From positions 1 through 64,000 of the forward strand of contig NZ_CP007501.1 in the NCBI RefSeq assembly GCF_000973625.1: a stretch of 64,000 nucleotides of DNA, given 5' to 3'. The notes beneath the pieces are model-generated. The model did not search any database. It had not been told where the DNA came from and was given only the letters and a program-made list of their open reading frames with translations. The position numbers were made by a program, and so were the translations under genes. Below are positions 1 through 10,973 of the stretch, in pieces (positions within the stretch are counted from its first letter, which is position 1; each line of letters begins with the position of its first letter). Source of the stretch: Polynucleobacter duraquae. GTDB taxonomy: Bacteria > Pseudomonadota > Gammaproteobacteria > Burkholderiales > Burkholderiaceae.

Positions 1-1425
1 ATGAGCAACCTACAGAATCCTATTACTTTGAACTCACTTAGCCCTTTGGGGTTTTGGGACGGCGCGCTTGGCGCGCTTGCTCGCGAGCTTTCCCCCCAAC
101 AATTTAAAACCTGGATCCAGCCCTTGAGCTTGGTTTCTTTTGATGAAAGTGAGCAATCACTCATATTAGGGGCTCCAAACAGATTCAAGCTTGATTGGAT
201 TAAAAAAACTTTCTCTGACCGGCTTCAAGAGTTGGCCGATCAATATTTTGGTCATCCAATCAACCTCAGTTTTGTGCTTAGTGTTGGAGGATCTGGCGCA
301 CAGACAGTGGGGATTGCCCCAATCCAGAAGCTGCCTGAGCAGCAAGAGCTTGTTGTAGCCACAGACAGCAACTCGACAGAGGAACAGGCTTTTGAGATTG
401 AAGACCACTCCAAGCTAAACCCCAACCTGACCTTTGATACTTTTGTAACCGGTAAAGCAAACCAGCTGGCTAGAGCCGCATCAATTCAGGTTGCCCATAA
501 TCCTGGCACCTCATACAACCCCATGTTTTTATATGGCGGGGTGGGTTTGGGTAAAACCCACCTAATTCATGCAATTGGAAATCATCTTTTAAAAGAAAAG
601 CCCAATGCTCGAATTCGATACATTCACGCTGAACAATACGTTTCGGATGTGGTGCGGGCCTATCAACAAAAAGCGTTTGATCGCTTTAAGCGCTACTACC
701 ACTCACTTGACCTACTGTTAATTGACGATATTCAATTTTTTAGCGGTAAATCAAGAACCCAGGAAGAGTTTTTTTACGCCTTTGAGGCACTTTTAAGCAA
801 CAAAGCCCAGGTCATTATTACAAGTGATACCTACCCTAAAGAAATGGCTGGAATTGATGACCGTCTTATTTCTCGCTTTGATTCTGGCTTAACCGTAGCC
901 ATAGAGCCGCCAGAGCTAGAGATGCGCGTTGCCATTTTAATGAAAAAAGCTCTGAGTGAGGGCATCCCCATGAGTGAGGATGTGGCTTTTTTTGTAGCCA
1001 AACACCTTAGATCTAACGTGCGAGAGTTAGAGGGGGCTTTAAGAAAAATTTTGGCATTTGTTCGCTTCCACGGTAAAGAGGTCACGATTGAGGTAGCCCG
1101 CGTGGCCCTAAAGGATCTCTTGTCCATACAGAACAGACAAATTTCAGTCGACAACATACAAAAGGCTGTAGCTGATTTTTATAGCATCAAAGTTGCCGAT
1201 ATGTACTCCAAGAAGCGCCCTGCAAACATTGCCCGTCCACGACAAATTGCTATGTTTATGGCAAAAGAGTTAACTCAGAAAAGCCTTCCGGAGATAGGTG
1301 AATTGTTTGGGGGGCGGGACCATACAACTGTTTTACATGCCGTGCGGAAGATTGGTGAGGAGCGCTCCCATGATGGGCAACTTAATCACGAAATCCACGT
1401 TATTGAGCAAACCCTAAAATCTTAA
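1..1425 (+). CDS. dnaA: Chromosomal replication initiator protein DnaA
   Basis: DnaA binds 9-bp boxes at oriC, oligomerises with ATP and opens the origin. The 474-residue product has the expected order: N-terminal domain I (about 1-90), a variable linker, an AAA+ domain with Walker [10 protein letters not shown] (179-187) and Walker [10 protein letters not shown] (about 238-246), and a C-terminal DNA-binding domain with the family signature [11 protein letters not shown] (from about 438). The length is normal for betaproteobacteria. The start is the first base of the window, so the upstream promoter cannot be seen. The 265-bp gap before dnaN is rich in DnaA boxes, which suggests both autoregulation and origin function. 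Identification is very secure. Confidence 0.98.
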   Translation: MSNLQNPITLNSLSPLGFWDGALGALARELSPQQFKTWIQPLSLVSFDESEQSLILGAPNRFKLDWIKKTFSDRLQELADQYFGHPINLSFVLSVGGSGAQTVGIAPIQKLPEQQELVVATDSNSTEEQAFEIEDHSKLNPNLTFDTFVTGKANQLARAASIQVAHNPGTSYNPMFLYGGVGLGKTHLIHAIGNHLLKEKPNARIRYIHAEQYVSDVVRAYQQKAFDRFKRYYHSLDLLLIDDIQFFSGKSRTQEEFFYAFEALLSNKAQVIITSDTYPKEMAGIDDRLISRFDSGLTVAIEPPELEMRVAILMKKALSEGIPMSEDVAFFVAKHLRSNVRELEGALRKILAFVRFHGKEVTIEVARVALKDLLSIQNRQISVDNIQKAVADFYSIKVADMYSKKRPANIARPRQIAMFMAKELTQKSLPEIGELFGGRDHTTVLHAVRKIGEERSHDGQLNHEIHVIEQTLKS

Positions 1426-1690
1426 GTTTTTTGCCTGTGGATAAGGTTGTGGATAGCTCAGTGAATAAGTTTGAGGATTGCATGTGGATAAATTGTGGAA
1501 AGATGGCGCTTCATGCAAAAATAGGGTGTTGATAAAAAGTTATCCAAGATTTATGCACGGTTTATACAAAAGTTTTCCACAGGTTTTTTTGGTTTTAGTG
1601 GGTTGTTTTATATATAGTTTTTAACTTATCCACCGAAACAACAAGCCTTATTACTACTACTAATAAGATATATACAAGGATTTAAAAGCA
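1426..1690. other. oriC: Probable replication origin (oriC) with DnaA-box cluster between dnaA and dnaN
   Basis: This AT-rich gap carries two perfect DnaA boxes in reverse orientation (TGTGGATAA at 1436-1444 and 1483-1491). Five sites have one mismatch: 1448-1456 (TGTGGATAG), 1540-1548 (TTATCCAAG), 1551-1559 (TTATGCACG), 1573-1581 (TTTTCCACA) and 1626-1634 (TTATCCACC). A T-rich stretch at about 1580-1625 could be the unwinding element. The minus strand at 1648-1666 reads TAGTAGTAGTAATAA, resembling a DnaA-trio tract. Box density and the dnaA-dnaN location are classic for oriC. GC skew was not computed. Confidence 0.8.
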
Positions 1691-2806
1691 ATGCAACTCG
1701 TAAACACTTCCAGGGATAGTTTATTAAAACCACTTCAGGTTGTTAGTGGCATTGTTGAACGTCGACATACCCTACCTATCTTGGCAAACCTCTTGTTCAA
1801 AAAGCAGGGCGATAAAGTTTCTTTTATATCAACAGATATAGAAATTCAAATCACTACGAATGCAAGCTTTGGTGTAGGTGCTGAGGATGTCACTACTACC
1901 GTTGCAGCAAGAAAACTGCTTGATATTTTGCGTGCACTACCAGAAGGGCAGGTGGCCCTAAACCTGAAAGATAACAAGATGGTTGTACAAAGCGGTAAAA
2001 GCCGTTTTTCTTTACAAACTTTATCTGCAACAGAGTTTCCTGTAATGCAAAGTGTTGGTGAAGTAACTGCGAGTTGGAGAATGACTCAAAAGAGCTTTCG
2101 CCAGTTGGTTGGTCAGGTTCACTTCGCCATGGCTCAGCAGGATATTCGGTATTACCTTAACGGCATGTTGTTGGTTATTGAGGGTAAGCAAGTGATTGCA
2201 GTGGCTACCGATGGTCATCGTTTGGCCTATTCTCAAGTTGAGTTGGTTGAGGCTCCAGTGGGCTCCGGACAGAGACAGGAAATCATTATTCCTCGCAAGA
2301 CCATTCTTGAGTGTCAACATCTACTTGAAGATTCTGAAGAGATGTTGGAGATGAGTCTTACGTCTAACCAAGTGAAATTTACTTTTGGTGATATAGAGTT
2401 AATTTCAAAATTAGTTGAGGGTAAGTTCCCTGATTTCCAGCGAGTGATTCCTAAGGGCCATAAAAACTCGTTAGTCGTTGGGCGCGACGTTCTGCAATCT
2501 GCACTTCAACGTGCTGCAATTTTAACAACCGATAAATTTAAAGGTGTACGCTTTTCTTTGTCGCCAAATCGAATCACAGTTCAATCAACCAATGCTGAGC
2601 AGGAAGAGGCGCAAGAAGAGATTGAAACTGAATACAGTGGTGATGTTGTTGAGATTGGCTTCAATGTAAGTTACTTACTAGATGTTTTATCAAACTTGAA
2701 GAATGAAAAGATTCAAATTAGTTTAGGTGATGCCAATAGTAGTGCGGTGATTACCTTACCTGGTTCTGAAGATTTCAAGTATGTTGTGATGCCAATGCGT
2801 ATTTAA
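1691..2806 (+). CDS. dnaN: DNA polymerase III subunit beta (sliding clamp)
   Basis: The 371-residue protein is the ring-shaped processivity clamp that tethers DNA polymerase III to DNA and recruits other replication proteins. The sequence begins MQLVNTSRDSLLKPLQVVSG and ends with the typical VVMPMRI, the C-terminal Met-Pro-Met-Arg-Ile pocket residues. Three clamp repeats of roughly 120 residues are implied by the length. It lies between the oriC-like region and gyrB, with 11 bp to gyrB, so dnaN-gyrB are probably co-transcribed. The ATG is preceded by AAGGATTTAAAAGCA, which contains a plausible ribosome binding site (AAGGA). Confidence 0.97.
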   Translation: MQLVNTSRDSLLKPLQVVSGIVERRHTLPILANLLFKKQGDKVSFISTDIEIQITTNASFGVGAEDVTTTVAARKLLDILRALPEGQVALNLKDNKMVVQSGKSRFSLQTLSATEFPVMQSVGEVTASWRMTQKSFRQLVGQVHFAMAQQDIRYYLNGMLLVIEGKQVIAVATDGHRLAYSQVELVEAPVGSGQRQEIIIPRKTILECQHLLEDSEEMLEMSLTSNQVKFTFGDIELISKLVEGKFPDFQRVIPKGHKNSLVVGRDVLQSALQRAAILTTDKFKGVRFSLSPNRITVQSTNAEQEEAQEEIETEYSGDVVEIGFNVSYLLDVLSNLKNEKIQISLGDANSSAVITLPGSEDFKYVVMPMRI

Positions 2807-2811
2807 TTTAG

Positions 2812-5316
<2,505 letters not shown>

Positions 5317-5321
5317 TTTAA

Positions 5322-5816
5322 ATGAGTAAAAAGAAACTAACCCCCCCAAAAATTGATCGCTCGCGTATTGTTGTTAAGTCCTCACCCATTCACGGAAAAG
5401 GTGTTTTTGTTGCGAAACCGATTAAAAAGGGTGATGCCATTATTGAGTACAAAGGGGAGCGAATTAGTTGGAAGTTGGCGGAAAAGCGCCACCCACACGA
5501 TCCCAAGGATCCGAATCACACGTTTTACTTTTCACTAGAAGATGGTCGTTGTATTGATGCGAAGTATGGTGGAAATGCTGCTCGCTGGATCAACCACTCT
5601 TGCAAGCCAATTTGTGAAACCCAAGAAGATAGCTTTGATGGTGAGCCTCGTGTATTTATCTATGCCAAAAGAGATCTTAAGGTGGGCGAGGAGCTTTTCT
5701 ACGATTACTCCCTTGGGGTTGAAGGCCGCATTACCAAACAAATGAAAAGGGATTATGAGTGCCGATGTGGCGCTAAAAAATGTCGAGGCACGATGCTGTC
5801 TCTTGATAAGAAGTAA
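5322..5816 (+). CDS. SET-domain protein lysine methyltransferase
   Basis: The 164-residue protein is almost entirely a SET domain. It has HGKGVF near residues 24-29, the catalytic pseudoknot motif RWINHSC (88-94), the second motif EELFYDYS (123-130), and a post-SET cysteine cluster CRCGAKKCRG (147-156). In known SET proteins that cluster binds zinc together with the NHSC cysteine. Such enzymes transfer methyl groups from S-adenosylmethionine to protein lysines. The bacterial substrate is unknown and cannot be read from the sequence. It starts 5 bp after gyrB and is probably co-transcribed with it. The ATG follows a weak site (TTTAA), so translational coupling to gyrB is possible. The domain call is strong; a physiological role is not assigned. 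Confidence 0.9.
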   Translation: MSKKKLTPPKIDRSRIVVKSSPIHGKGVFVAKPIKKGDAIIEYKGERISWKLAEKRHPHDPKDPNHTFYFSLEDGRCIDAKYGGNAARWINHSCKPICETQEDSFDGEPRVFIYAKRDLKVGEELFYDYSLGVEGRITKQMKRDYECRCGAKKCRGTMLSLDKK

Positions 5817-5830
5817 GTTCTTTTCTTAAC

Positions 5831-6055
5831 ATGTTGTTTATTACTATTCAGGATTTAGAGACTGCCATTAATTATTGGCGCAGCCAATCACCCGCAGTTG
5901 GGGAGGAGCTTCATTTATGCCCAGAAGCTGCCGCTCTTGCAAAACCATATGCCTTGATGATTGTTCAGGGCGCCCAAAGGCTTCCTATCGAAGTTCTGGA
6001 TGAGACGGCAAGGTTAGCAATCCAAAATTTTCTAAGTAACACTCAGGCGAATTAA
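5831..6055 (+). CDS. Small DUF3717-like protein of unknown function
   Basis: The 74-residue protein has no signal peptide or membrane segment. The N-terminal part (ITIQDLETAINYWRSQSP) and the middle (LCPEAAALAKPYALMIV) match what I recall of the DUF3717 family, small proteins found mainly in Burkholderiales. That recall has not been checked by a search. It looks helical. It lies 14 bp after the SET gene in the same direction, so it probably ends the dnaN-gyrB transcription unit. No function is known to me. Confidence 0.75.
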   Translation: MLFITIQDLETAINYWRSQSPAVGEELHLCPEAAALAKPYALMIVQGAQRLPIEVLDETARLAIQNFLSNTQAN

Positions 6056-6156
6056 TCATTACATCCTCTACGTTTTTAGGGTTATTGCTGTATTGGTAAA
6101 TCTTCTCTTAGGGTATTCTCAAACTCTTGCCTATAGATGGGTATAAGGATTTAGGT

Positions 6157-6918
6157 TTGCAAGAAACAATATTAAAAACAATCGGACTTGGAAAGACGTT
6201 TAAAGGTTTTTCTGCGGTAAGTGATGTCAATTTAGATGTTACCCGTGGAACTATTCACGCCCTTATTGGCCCCAATGGCGCCGGTAAAACAACTTGCTTT
6301 AACCTTCTTACAAAATTTTTGGAACCCTCTAGTGGCCAGATTTTGTTTAATGGTCTCGACATCACGAAAGAGCGACCAGCGCAAATAGCGCGCCGTGGCG
6401 TTGTCCGCTCATTTCAGATTTCAGCTGTTTTTCCACACCTAACTGTTTTGGAAAATGTTCGTGTTGCACTGCAGCGAGGATTGGGCACCGAATTTCACTT
6501 TTGGAAGTCTGGAAACTCACTAAATGTGCTCAACGAGCGCGCTGAAGAGCTTTTGTGTGAGGTGGGTCTAGCAGACTTTGCACATGAGGAAACCCTTAAC
6601 CTAGCATACGGTCGTAAAAGAGCCTTAGAAATTGCTACCACCATGGCAATGGAGCCCGAATTAATGTTGTTGGATGAGCCGACACAAGGCATGGGGCACG
6701 AGGATGTAGAGCGCGTTACGGAGCTAATTGATCGGGTTGCCAAAGGCCGCACTATTTTGATGGTTGAGCACAATATGAAGGTGGTTTCCTCTATAGCTGA
6801 CCGCATCACAGTATTACAGCGGGGTTCAGTGCTGGCTGAAGGCTCTTACCAAGAGGTTTCCAATAACCCTTTGGTGGTTGAGGCCTACATGGGAACCCAT
6901 GGGGGTGATGGAGCATGA
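6157..6918 (+). CDS. livG: Branched-chain amino acid-type ABC transporter, ATP-binding protein (LivG-like)
   Basis: This is the first of two ATPases of a HAAT-family importer. Counting from the proposed start it has Walker A GPNGAGKTT (38-46), a signature-loop variant LAYGRKRALEIA, Walker B LMLLDEPTQGM, and the H-loop residue in MVEHNMK. The ORF is open from a TTG at 6127. I prefer the TTG at 6157 because AAGGA lies 7 bases upstream (6145-6149), and no in-frame ATG fits. It overlaps the next ATPase by 4 bp, and the whole set (two ATPases, binding protein, two permeases) reads as one operon. The imported substrate is uncertain: branched-chain amino acids, other amino acids, amides or urea are all possible in this family. 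Confidence 0.88.
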   Translation: MQETILKTIGLGKTFKGFSAVSDVNLDVTRGTIHALIGPNGAGKTTCFNLLTKFLEPSSGQILFNGLDITKERPAQIARRGVVRSFQISAVFPHLTVLENVRVALQRGLGTEFHFWKSGNSLNVLNERAEELLCEVGLADFAHEETLNLAYGRKRALEIATTMAMEPELMLLDEPTQGMGHEDVERVTELIDRVAKGRTILMVEHNMKVVSSIADRITVLQRGSVLAEGSYQEVSNNPLVVEAYMGTHGGDGA

Positions 6919-7619
6919 GCACGATGGCGTTGGAGGTTAAAAACCTCGAGTCTTGGTATGGCGAGTCCCATATTCTTCATGGTGTAAATTTTGCTGTTCG
7001 TGATGGTGAGGTGGTCACGCTTCTGGGTCGTAATGGTGCTGGTCGCAGTACCATCTTAAAAACCATTTTGGGTTTGACCAGTAAAAGAACGGGCTCGGTA
7101 GAAATTTATGGCAACCAAACCATTGCGCTGCCAACCTACAAAATTGCCCGCCTAGGTGTCGGTTTTTGTCCGGAAGAGCGCGGTATCTTTGCCAGCTTAA
7201 GTGCCGAGGAAAATTTGCTGCTCTTGCCAGAGATTTCGTCTGGTGGCATGGGCTTGGACGAGATTTATGAAATGTTCCCCAATTTATACGAGCGGCGTAA
7301 TAGCCCTGGCACAAGACTGTCGGGTGGTGAGCAGCAAATGCTCGCAATGGCACGCATTCTGAGAACGGGCGCAAAACTACTATTGTTGGATGAAATTACC
7401 GAAGGCTTGGCGCCGGTGATCGTTCAAAAGTTGGGCGAGGTAGTCACTAGCTTACGCAATAAGGGTTTCACTATTGTGTTGGTGGAGCAAAATTTCCGCT
7501 TTGCTGCCCCTTTGGCTGATCGGCATTATGTGGTGGAGCATGGCAACGTAGTTGAGGTTGTCAATCAAAATGAGCTTACGGAAAAAGCAAGTTTATTAAA
7601 CGAGTATCTTGGTGTTTAG
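6915..7619 (+). CDS. livF: Branched-chain amino acid-type ABC transporter, ATP-binding protein (LivF-like, Walker A Lys to Arg)
   Basis: This 234-residue protein is the second ATPase of the importer. The signature LSGGEQQ, the Walker B segment LLLLDEITEG and the H-loop region VEQNFRF are intact. Walker A reads GRNGAGRST (38-46): residue 44, normally the phosphate-binding lysine, is arginine (codon CGC). The residue after the Walker B DE pair is Ile rather than the usual Pro. Start and overlap (ATGA) with the preceding ATPase are clear, indicating translational coupling. The subunit may be weakly active or mainly structural next to the canonical LivG-like partner, or Arg may be tolerated in this clade. 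Confidence 0.88.
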   Translation: MSTMALEVKNLESWYGESHILHGVNFAVRDGEVVTLLGRNGAGRSTILKTILGLTSKRTGSVEIYGNQTIALPTYKIARLGVGFCPEERGIFASLSAEENLLLLPEISSGGMGLDEIYEMFPNLYERRNSPGTRLSGGEQQMLAMARILRTGAKLLLLDEITEGLAPVIVQKLGEVVTSLRNKGFTIVLVEQNFRFAAPLADRHYVVEHGNVVEVVNQNELTEKASLLNEYLGV

Positions 7620-7641
7620 TAGTTATTAATAGGAGATATAA

Positions 7642-8865
7642 ATGAAGTTAAAGCAAATTACGGCGTGTCTAGTGGCGGCAACCTTTTTTGGTTCAAATCC
7701 AGCATTCGCGCAAACATCTAAAGTGAGTGGTGATGTAATTAAGATTGGTGTGTTGACCGATCTTTCTTCAATCTATTCTGATCTGGCCGGTCCTGGCGCG
7801 GTGATTGCTGCAAAAATGGCGATCGCTGATTTTTCAAAGGATGGCACAGTCATTGGCAAGAAGATTGAATTACTTAGTGCTGACCATCAAAACAAAGCAG
7901 ATATTGCTGCAAATAAAGCACGTGAGTGGTACGACAAAGATGGCGTGGACGTCATTGTTGAATTGGTGTCTACCAACGTTGCCCTAGCGGTAATGGAAGT
8001 GGCGGAACAAAAGAACAAGATCACCCTCGTATCTGGCGCAGCTTCTTTGCCAATTACTAATGAAAAATGTACTGCTAATAACGTGCATTGGACCTATGAC
8101 ACTTACGCACTTTCAAACGGAACCGCTAAGGCTGTTGTAAAACAGGGCAAAAAGAATTGGTACTTCCTTTCGGCTGATTACGCTTTCGGCGCCGCTTTGG
8201 AGAGAGACGCAACGAATGTTATTAATGCTAATGGTGGCAAGGTATTGGGAACTAGTAAGCACCCATTCCCGAATAGTGACTTCTCTTCATACCTCTTAAA
8301 AGCTCAAGCTAGTGGCGCAGATGTTGTTGCCTTGGCAAATGCGGGCCAAGACACAATTAACTCTGTTAAGCAGGCCTCCGAGTTCGGTATTAATAAAAAG
8401 CAAACTGTTGTACCTTTGTTGATGTTTATTTCTGATGTCCATTCTTTGGGTTTGAGTGCTGCTCAAGGCATGTTCTTAACCGAAGGTTTTTATTGGGACA
8501 AAGACGACAAGACACGCGCGTTTGCTAAACGTTTTATTTTGCAACACAAGCGCATGCCGACCAGTGTTCAAGCCGGCGTCTACTCTTCAGTCCTTGCTTA
8601 CTTAGCTGCAGTTCAAAAAGCTGGCACTGACGATACTCAAGCGGTCATGAAGGTTCTGAAATCTACCAATATTGATGATGGTTTGTTTAAAGGAAAAATT
8701 CGTGCTGACGGTAAGTTTGAACACGACATGTATTTGCTAGAAGTCAAGAAGCCATCTGAATCCACTAGCCCTTGGGATTATTACAACGTCAAGGCTGTGA
8801 TTCCGGCTGCTGAGGCAACACAACCACTTTCATTGTCACGATGCAAGCTGGTTACTAACAAGTAA
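7642..8865 (+). CDS. ABC transporter periplasmic substrate-binding protein (type I fold)
   Basis: The 407-residue protein begins with a Sec signal peptide (MKLKQITACLVAATFFGSNP, cleavage likely after AFA near residue 23). The mature part starts with VIKIGVLTDLSSIYSDLAGP, typical of the receptor family of HAAT importers that bind amino acids or related small ligands. The ribosome binding site AGGAG lies 6 bases before the ATG. It sits between the ATPases and the permeases, so it is the receptor of this transporter. The ligand cannot be decided from sequence. Two cysteines (CTANN and near the C terminus) might form a disulphide. Confidence 0.88.
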   Translation: MKLKQITACLVAATFFGSNPAFAQTSKVSGDVIKIGVLTDLSSIYSDLAGPGAVIAAKMAIADFSKDGTVIGKKIELLSADHQNKADIAANKAREWYDKDGVDVIVELVSTNVALAVMEVAEQKNKITLVSGAASLPITNEKCTANNVHWTYDTYALSNGTAKAVVKQGKKNWYFLSADYAFGAALERDATNVINANGGKVLGTSKHPFPNSDFSSYLLKAQASGADVVALANAGQDTINSVKQASEFGINKKQTVVPLLMFISDVHSLGLSAAQGMFLTEGFYWDKDDKTRAFAKRFILQHKRMPTSVQAGVYSSVLAYLAAVQKAGTDDTQAVMKVLKSTNIDDGLFKGKIRADGKFEHDMYLLEVKKPSESTSPWDYYNVKAVIPAAEATQPLSLSRCKLVTNK

Positions 8866-8882
8866 TTGGTTTTTTAACTAGC

Positions 8883-9803
8883 ATGTTTGAACTTCTTGGA
8901 ATTACCCCACAAGGGCTGGCTGCTCAGCTCTTAGTGGGGCTTATTAATGGCTCTTTCTATGCCATTTTGAGTTTGGGCCTAGCTATTATCTTTGGCTTAC
9001 TCAACATCATTAATTTTTCGCATGGTGCTCAGTACACCATGGGAGCTTTTATTGCGTGGATTGGTTTGACTCAAGTTGGCCAATGGTTTGGATTTCCTGA
9101 TTTCTCAATTAATTATTGGTTTGCATTAATTTTGGTGCCTTTGGTAATGGCAGGCTTTGGTTTAATTCTTGAGCGCACAATGCTCAAACGCCTATATCAC
9201 CTTGATCACCTTTATGGCCTGCTATTAACTTTTGGATTGGCTTTGATTATTGAGGGCATGTTCCGCCATTGGTACGGAATTTCTGGCGAGAGTTATCCGG
9301 CACCTGAACTATTACAAGGCGTTATTCCATTAGAGTCGATTGGCATTATTTTGCCCAAATATCGTTTGTGGGTAGTGATTGCCTCTTTGGTGGTTTGTTT
9401 CTCCACCTGGTATGTCATTGAGAGAACGAAGTTGGGTTCTTATCTTCGCGCTGGAACTGAAAATCCAAAACTACTTCAGGCGTTCGGCATCAACGTCCCT
9501 TTGATGATTTCTTTGGCTTATGCCTATGGTGTTGGTTTGGCTGGTTTTGCTGGTGTTCTGGCCGCACCTATTTTTCAAGTCAACCCACTGATGGGTTCGA
9601 ACCTCATCATTGTAGTTTTTGCAGTTGTCGTGATTGGTGGCATGGGCTCCATCATGGGTTCTATCTTGACTGGCCTCGCTTTAGGTTTGATTGAGGGCTT
9701 AACTAAAGTGTTTTATCCAGAAGCATCTGGCGTGGTTATTTTTGTGATCATGGCAATTGTGTTGCTCATTCGCCCTGCTGGACTTTTCGGCCGGGAGAAA
9801 TAA
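8883..9803 (+). CDS. livH: Branched-chain amino acid-type ABC transporter permease (LivH-like)
   Basis: This is an inner-membrane permease of 306 residues with about eight hydrophobic segments. Early motifs GLINGSFYAILSLGLAIIFG and NIINFSHGAQYTMGAF are characteristic of LivH, and GGMGSIMGSILTGLALG near the C terminus is the conserved cytoplasmic loop that contacts the ATPases. It follows the binding protein by 17 bp and directly abuts the second permease. Substrate uncertainty is the same as for the rest of the operon. Confidence 0.9.
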   Translation: MFELLGITPQGLAAQLLVGLINGSFYAILSLGLAIIFGLLNIINFSHGAQYTMGAFIAWIGLTQVGQWFGFPDFSINYWFALILVPLVMAGFGLILERTMLKRLYHLDHLYGLLLTFGLALIIEGMFRHWYGISGESYPAPELLQGVIPLESIGIILPKYRLWVVIASLVVCFSTWYVIERTKLGSYLRAGTENPKLLQAFGINVPLMISLAYAYGVGLAGFAGVLAAPIFQVNPLMGSNLIIVVFAVVVIGGMGSIMGSILTGLALGLIEGLTKVFYPEASGVVIFVIMAIVLLIRPAGLFGREK

Positions 9804-10733
9804 GTGAGTTTAAAAATAAAATTGCTTTATGGCATTTTGGTTTTAATTGCCCTGCTGCTGCCCTTTCAGGACTTTATCTATTTAGTGTTTGCAATGAAGG
9901 TGTTGTGCTTCGCCCTTTTTGCTTGCGCCTTTAATTTGTTACTAGGCTTTACTGGTCTTCTTTCTTTTGGCCACGCCGCCTTCTTTGGAACCGCCGCCTA
10001 CATTACTGCGTATTTTTGTAAAGAAGCCGGCCTATCCCCTGAGTTGGGAGTTGTCTTGGGCGTCTTGGGCTCTGGCATTTTAGGATTTTTGATTGGCTCC
10101 TTAGCAATTCGTCGTCAAGGCATTTATTTTGCGATGGTGACATTGGCGCTTTCCCAAATGGTTTACTTTTTGGCGGTACAACTTCCATTCACTGGTGGCG
10201 AGGACGGCATTCAAGGGGTGCCACGTGGCATGCTGTTTGGCTTGATTGATTTAAAAGATGACGTCAGCATGTATTACTTTGTTTTGGCTATTTTCTTGCT
10301 TGGATTTGCGCTGATCGTTCGTACTGTGCATTCTCCTTTTGGCCAGGTTTTAAAAGCTATTCGTGAGAATGAACCGCGTGCAGTTTCTTTGGGTTACGAC
10401 GTTGACCGTTTTAAGTTAATGTCTTTCGTGATTTCAGCCGCCCTCTCTGGTTTGGCAGGGTCGATGAAGTCTTTAGTATTCCAGTTAGCAACGTTGACCG
10501 ATGTTCACTGGCATATGTCAGGCGAAGTTGTTTTGATGACCTTATTGGGCGGCATGGGAACCATTCTTGGTCCAGTGGTTGGCGCCGGCATTGTGGTCGG
10601 CTTGCAAAACTATTTAGCCAATATTGGATCTTGGAGCACTATTGCAACTGGATTTATCTTTGTTGTTTGTGTCTTGGCTTTTCGTCGAGGCGTTGTTGGT
10701 GAAATTACCCACTTTTTTAAGAGCAAGAGCTAA
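9804..10733 (+). CDS. livM: Branched-chain amino acid-type ABC transporter permease (LivM-like)
   Basis: This second permease has 309 residues and many membrane spans. It contains NLLLGFTGLLSFGHAAFFG and, near the C terminus, LLGGMGTILGPVVGAG, both LivM hallmarks. The start is a GTG immediately after the livH stop codon, so translation is coupled. An AGAAA stretch at the livH end is the only nearby weak ribosome binding site. It is the last gene of the operon, followed by an inverted repeat. Confidence 0.9.
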   Translation: MSLKIKLLYGILVLIALLLPFQDFIYLVFAMKVLCFALFACAFNLLLGFTGLLSFGHAAFFGTAAYITAYFCKEAGLSPELGVVLGVLGSGILGFLIGSLAIRRQGIYFAMVTLALSQMVYFLAVQLPFTGGEDGIQGVPRGMLFGLIDLKDDVSMYYFVLAIFLLGFALIVRTVHSPFGQVLKAIRENEPRAVSLGYDVDRFKLMSFVISAALSGLAGSMKSLVFQLATLTDVHWHMSGEVVLMTLLGGMGTILGPVVGAGIVVGLQNYLANIGSWSTIATGFIFVVCVLAFRRGVVGEITHFFKSKS

Positions 10734-10755
10734 GTTTTTTGCTTATTAGGTTTTA

Positions 10756-10777
10756 GTACGGCGCTTTGGCGCCGTAC
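10756..10777 (+). terminator. Possible transcription terminator after the livM gene
   Basis: A perfect 9-bp inverted repeat, GTACGGCGC with loop TTTG, lies 22 bp after livM. It is GC-rich and stable, but no proper T-tract follows, so intrinsic termination is only probable. It may instead protect the mRNA end. Confidence 0.45.
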
Positions 10778-10918
10778 TCATTTAAGATCCCCCGCTTTCT
10801 GCTTAAAGTAAGACGCCAGCAAGAGTGTAGAGTGTTTTGTTTCAGCCTGTAAAAATATTTAATTAAATCAATGGCTTACAAAATACTGATATTGTGCTTA
10901 ATACCTCAGGCATAGATT

Positions 10919-10934
10919 TGTTTCACGTGAAACC
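10919..10934. promoter_or_regulatory. parS: parS centromere site upstream of mnmG
   Basis: TGTTTCACGTGAAACC matches the proteobacterial parS consensus TGTTTCACGTGAAACA at 15 of 16 positions. It lies 39 bp before mnmG and about 2.6 kb before parA, the usual origin-proximal location. ParB (encoded downstream) is expected to load here. The site overlaps the -35 region of the predicted mnmG promoter. Confidence 0.85.
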
Positions 10935-10950
10935 AACAAAATGCTATGAT
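10922..10950 (+). promoter_or_regulatory. Predicted sigma-70 promoter of mnmG-rsmG-parAB, overlapping parS
   Basis: The -10 element TATGAT (10945-10950) lies 17 bases after TTCACG (10922-10927), or 18 after TTTCAC. Transcription would begin near 10957, about 17 bases before the mnmG ATG. The -35 element is formed by the parS palindrome itself. Confidence 0.55.
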
Positions 10951-10973
10951 CATCGCCCTATCTGAGGCAAATC

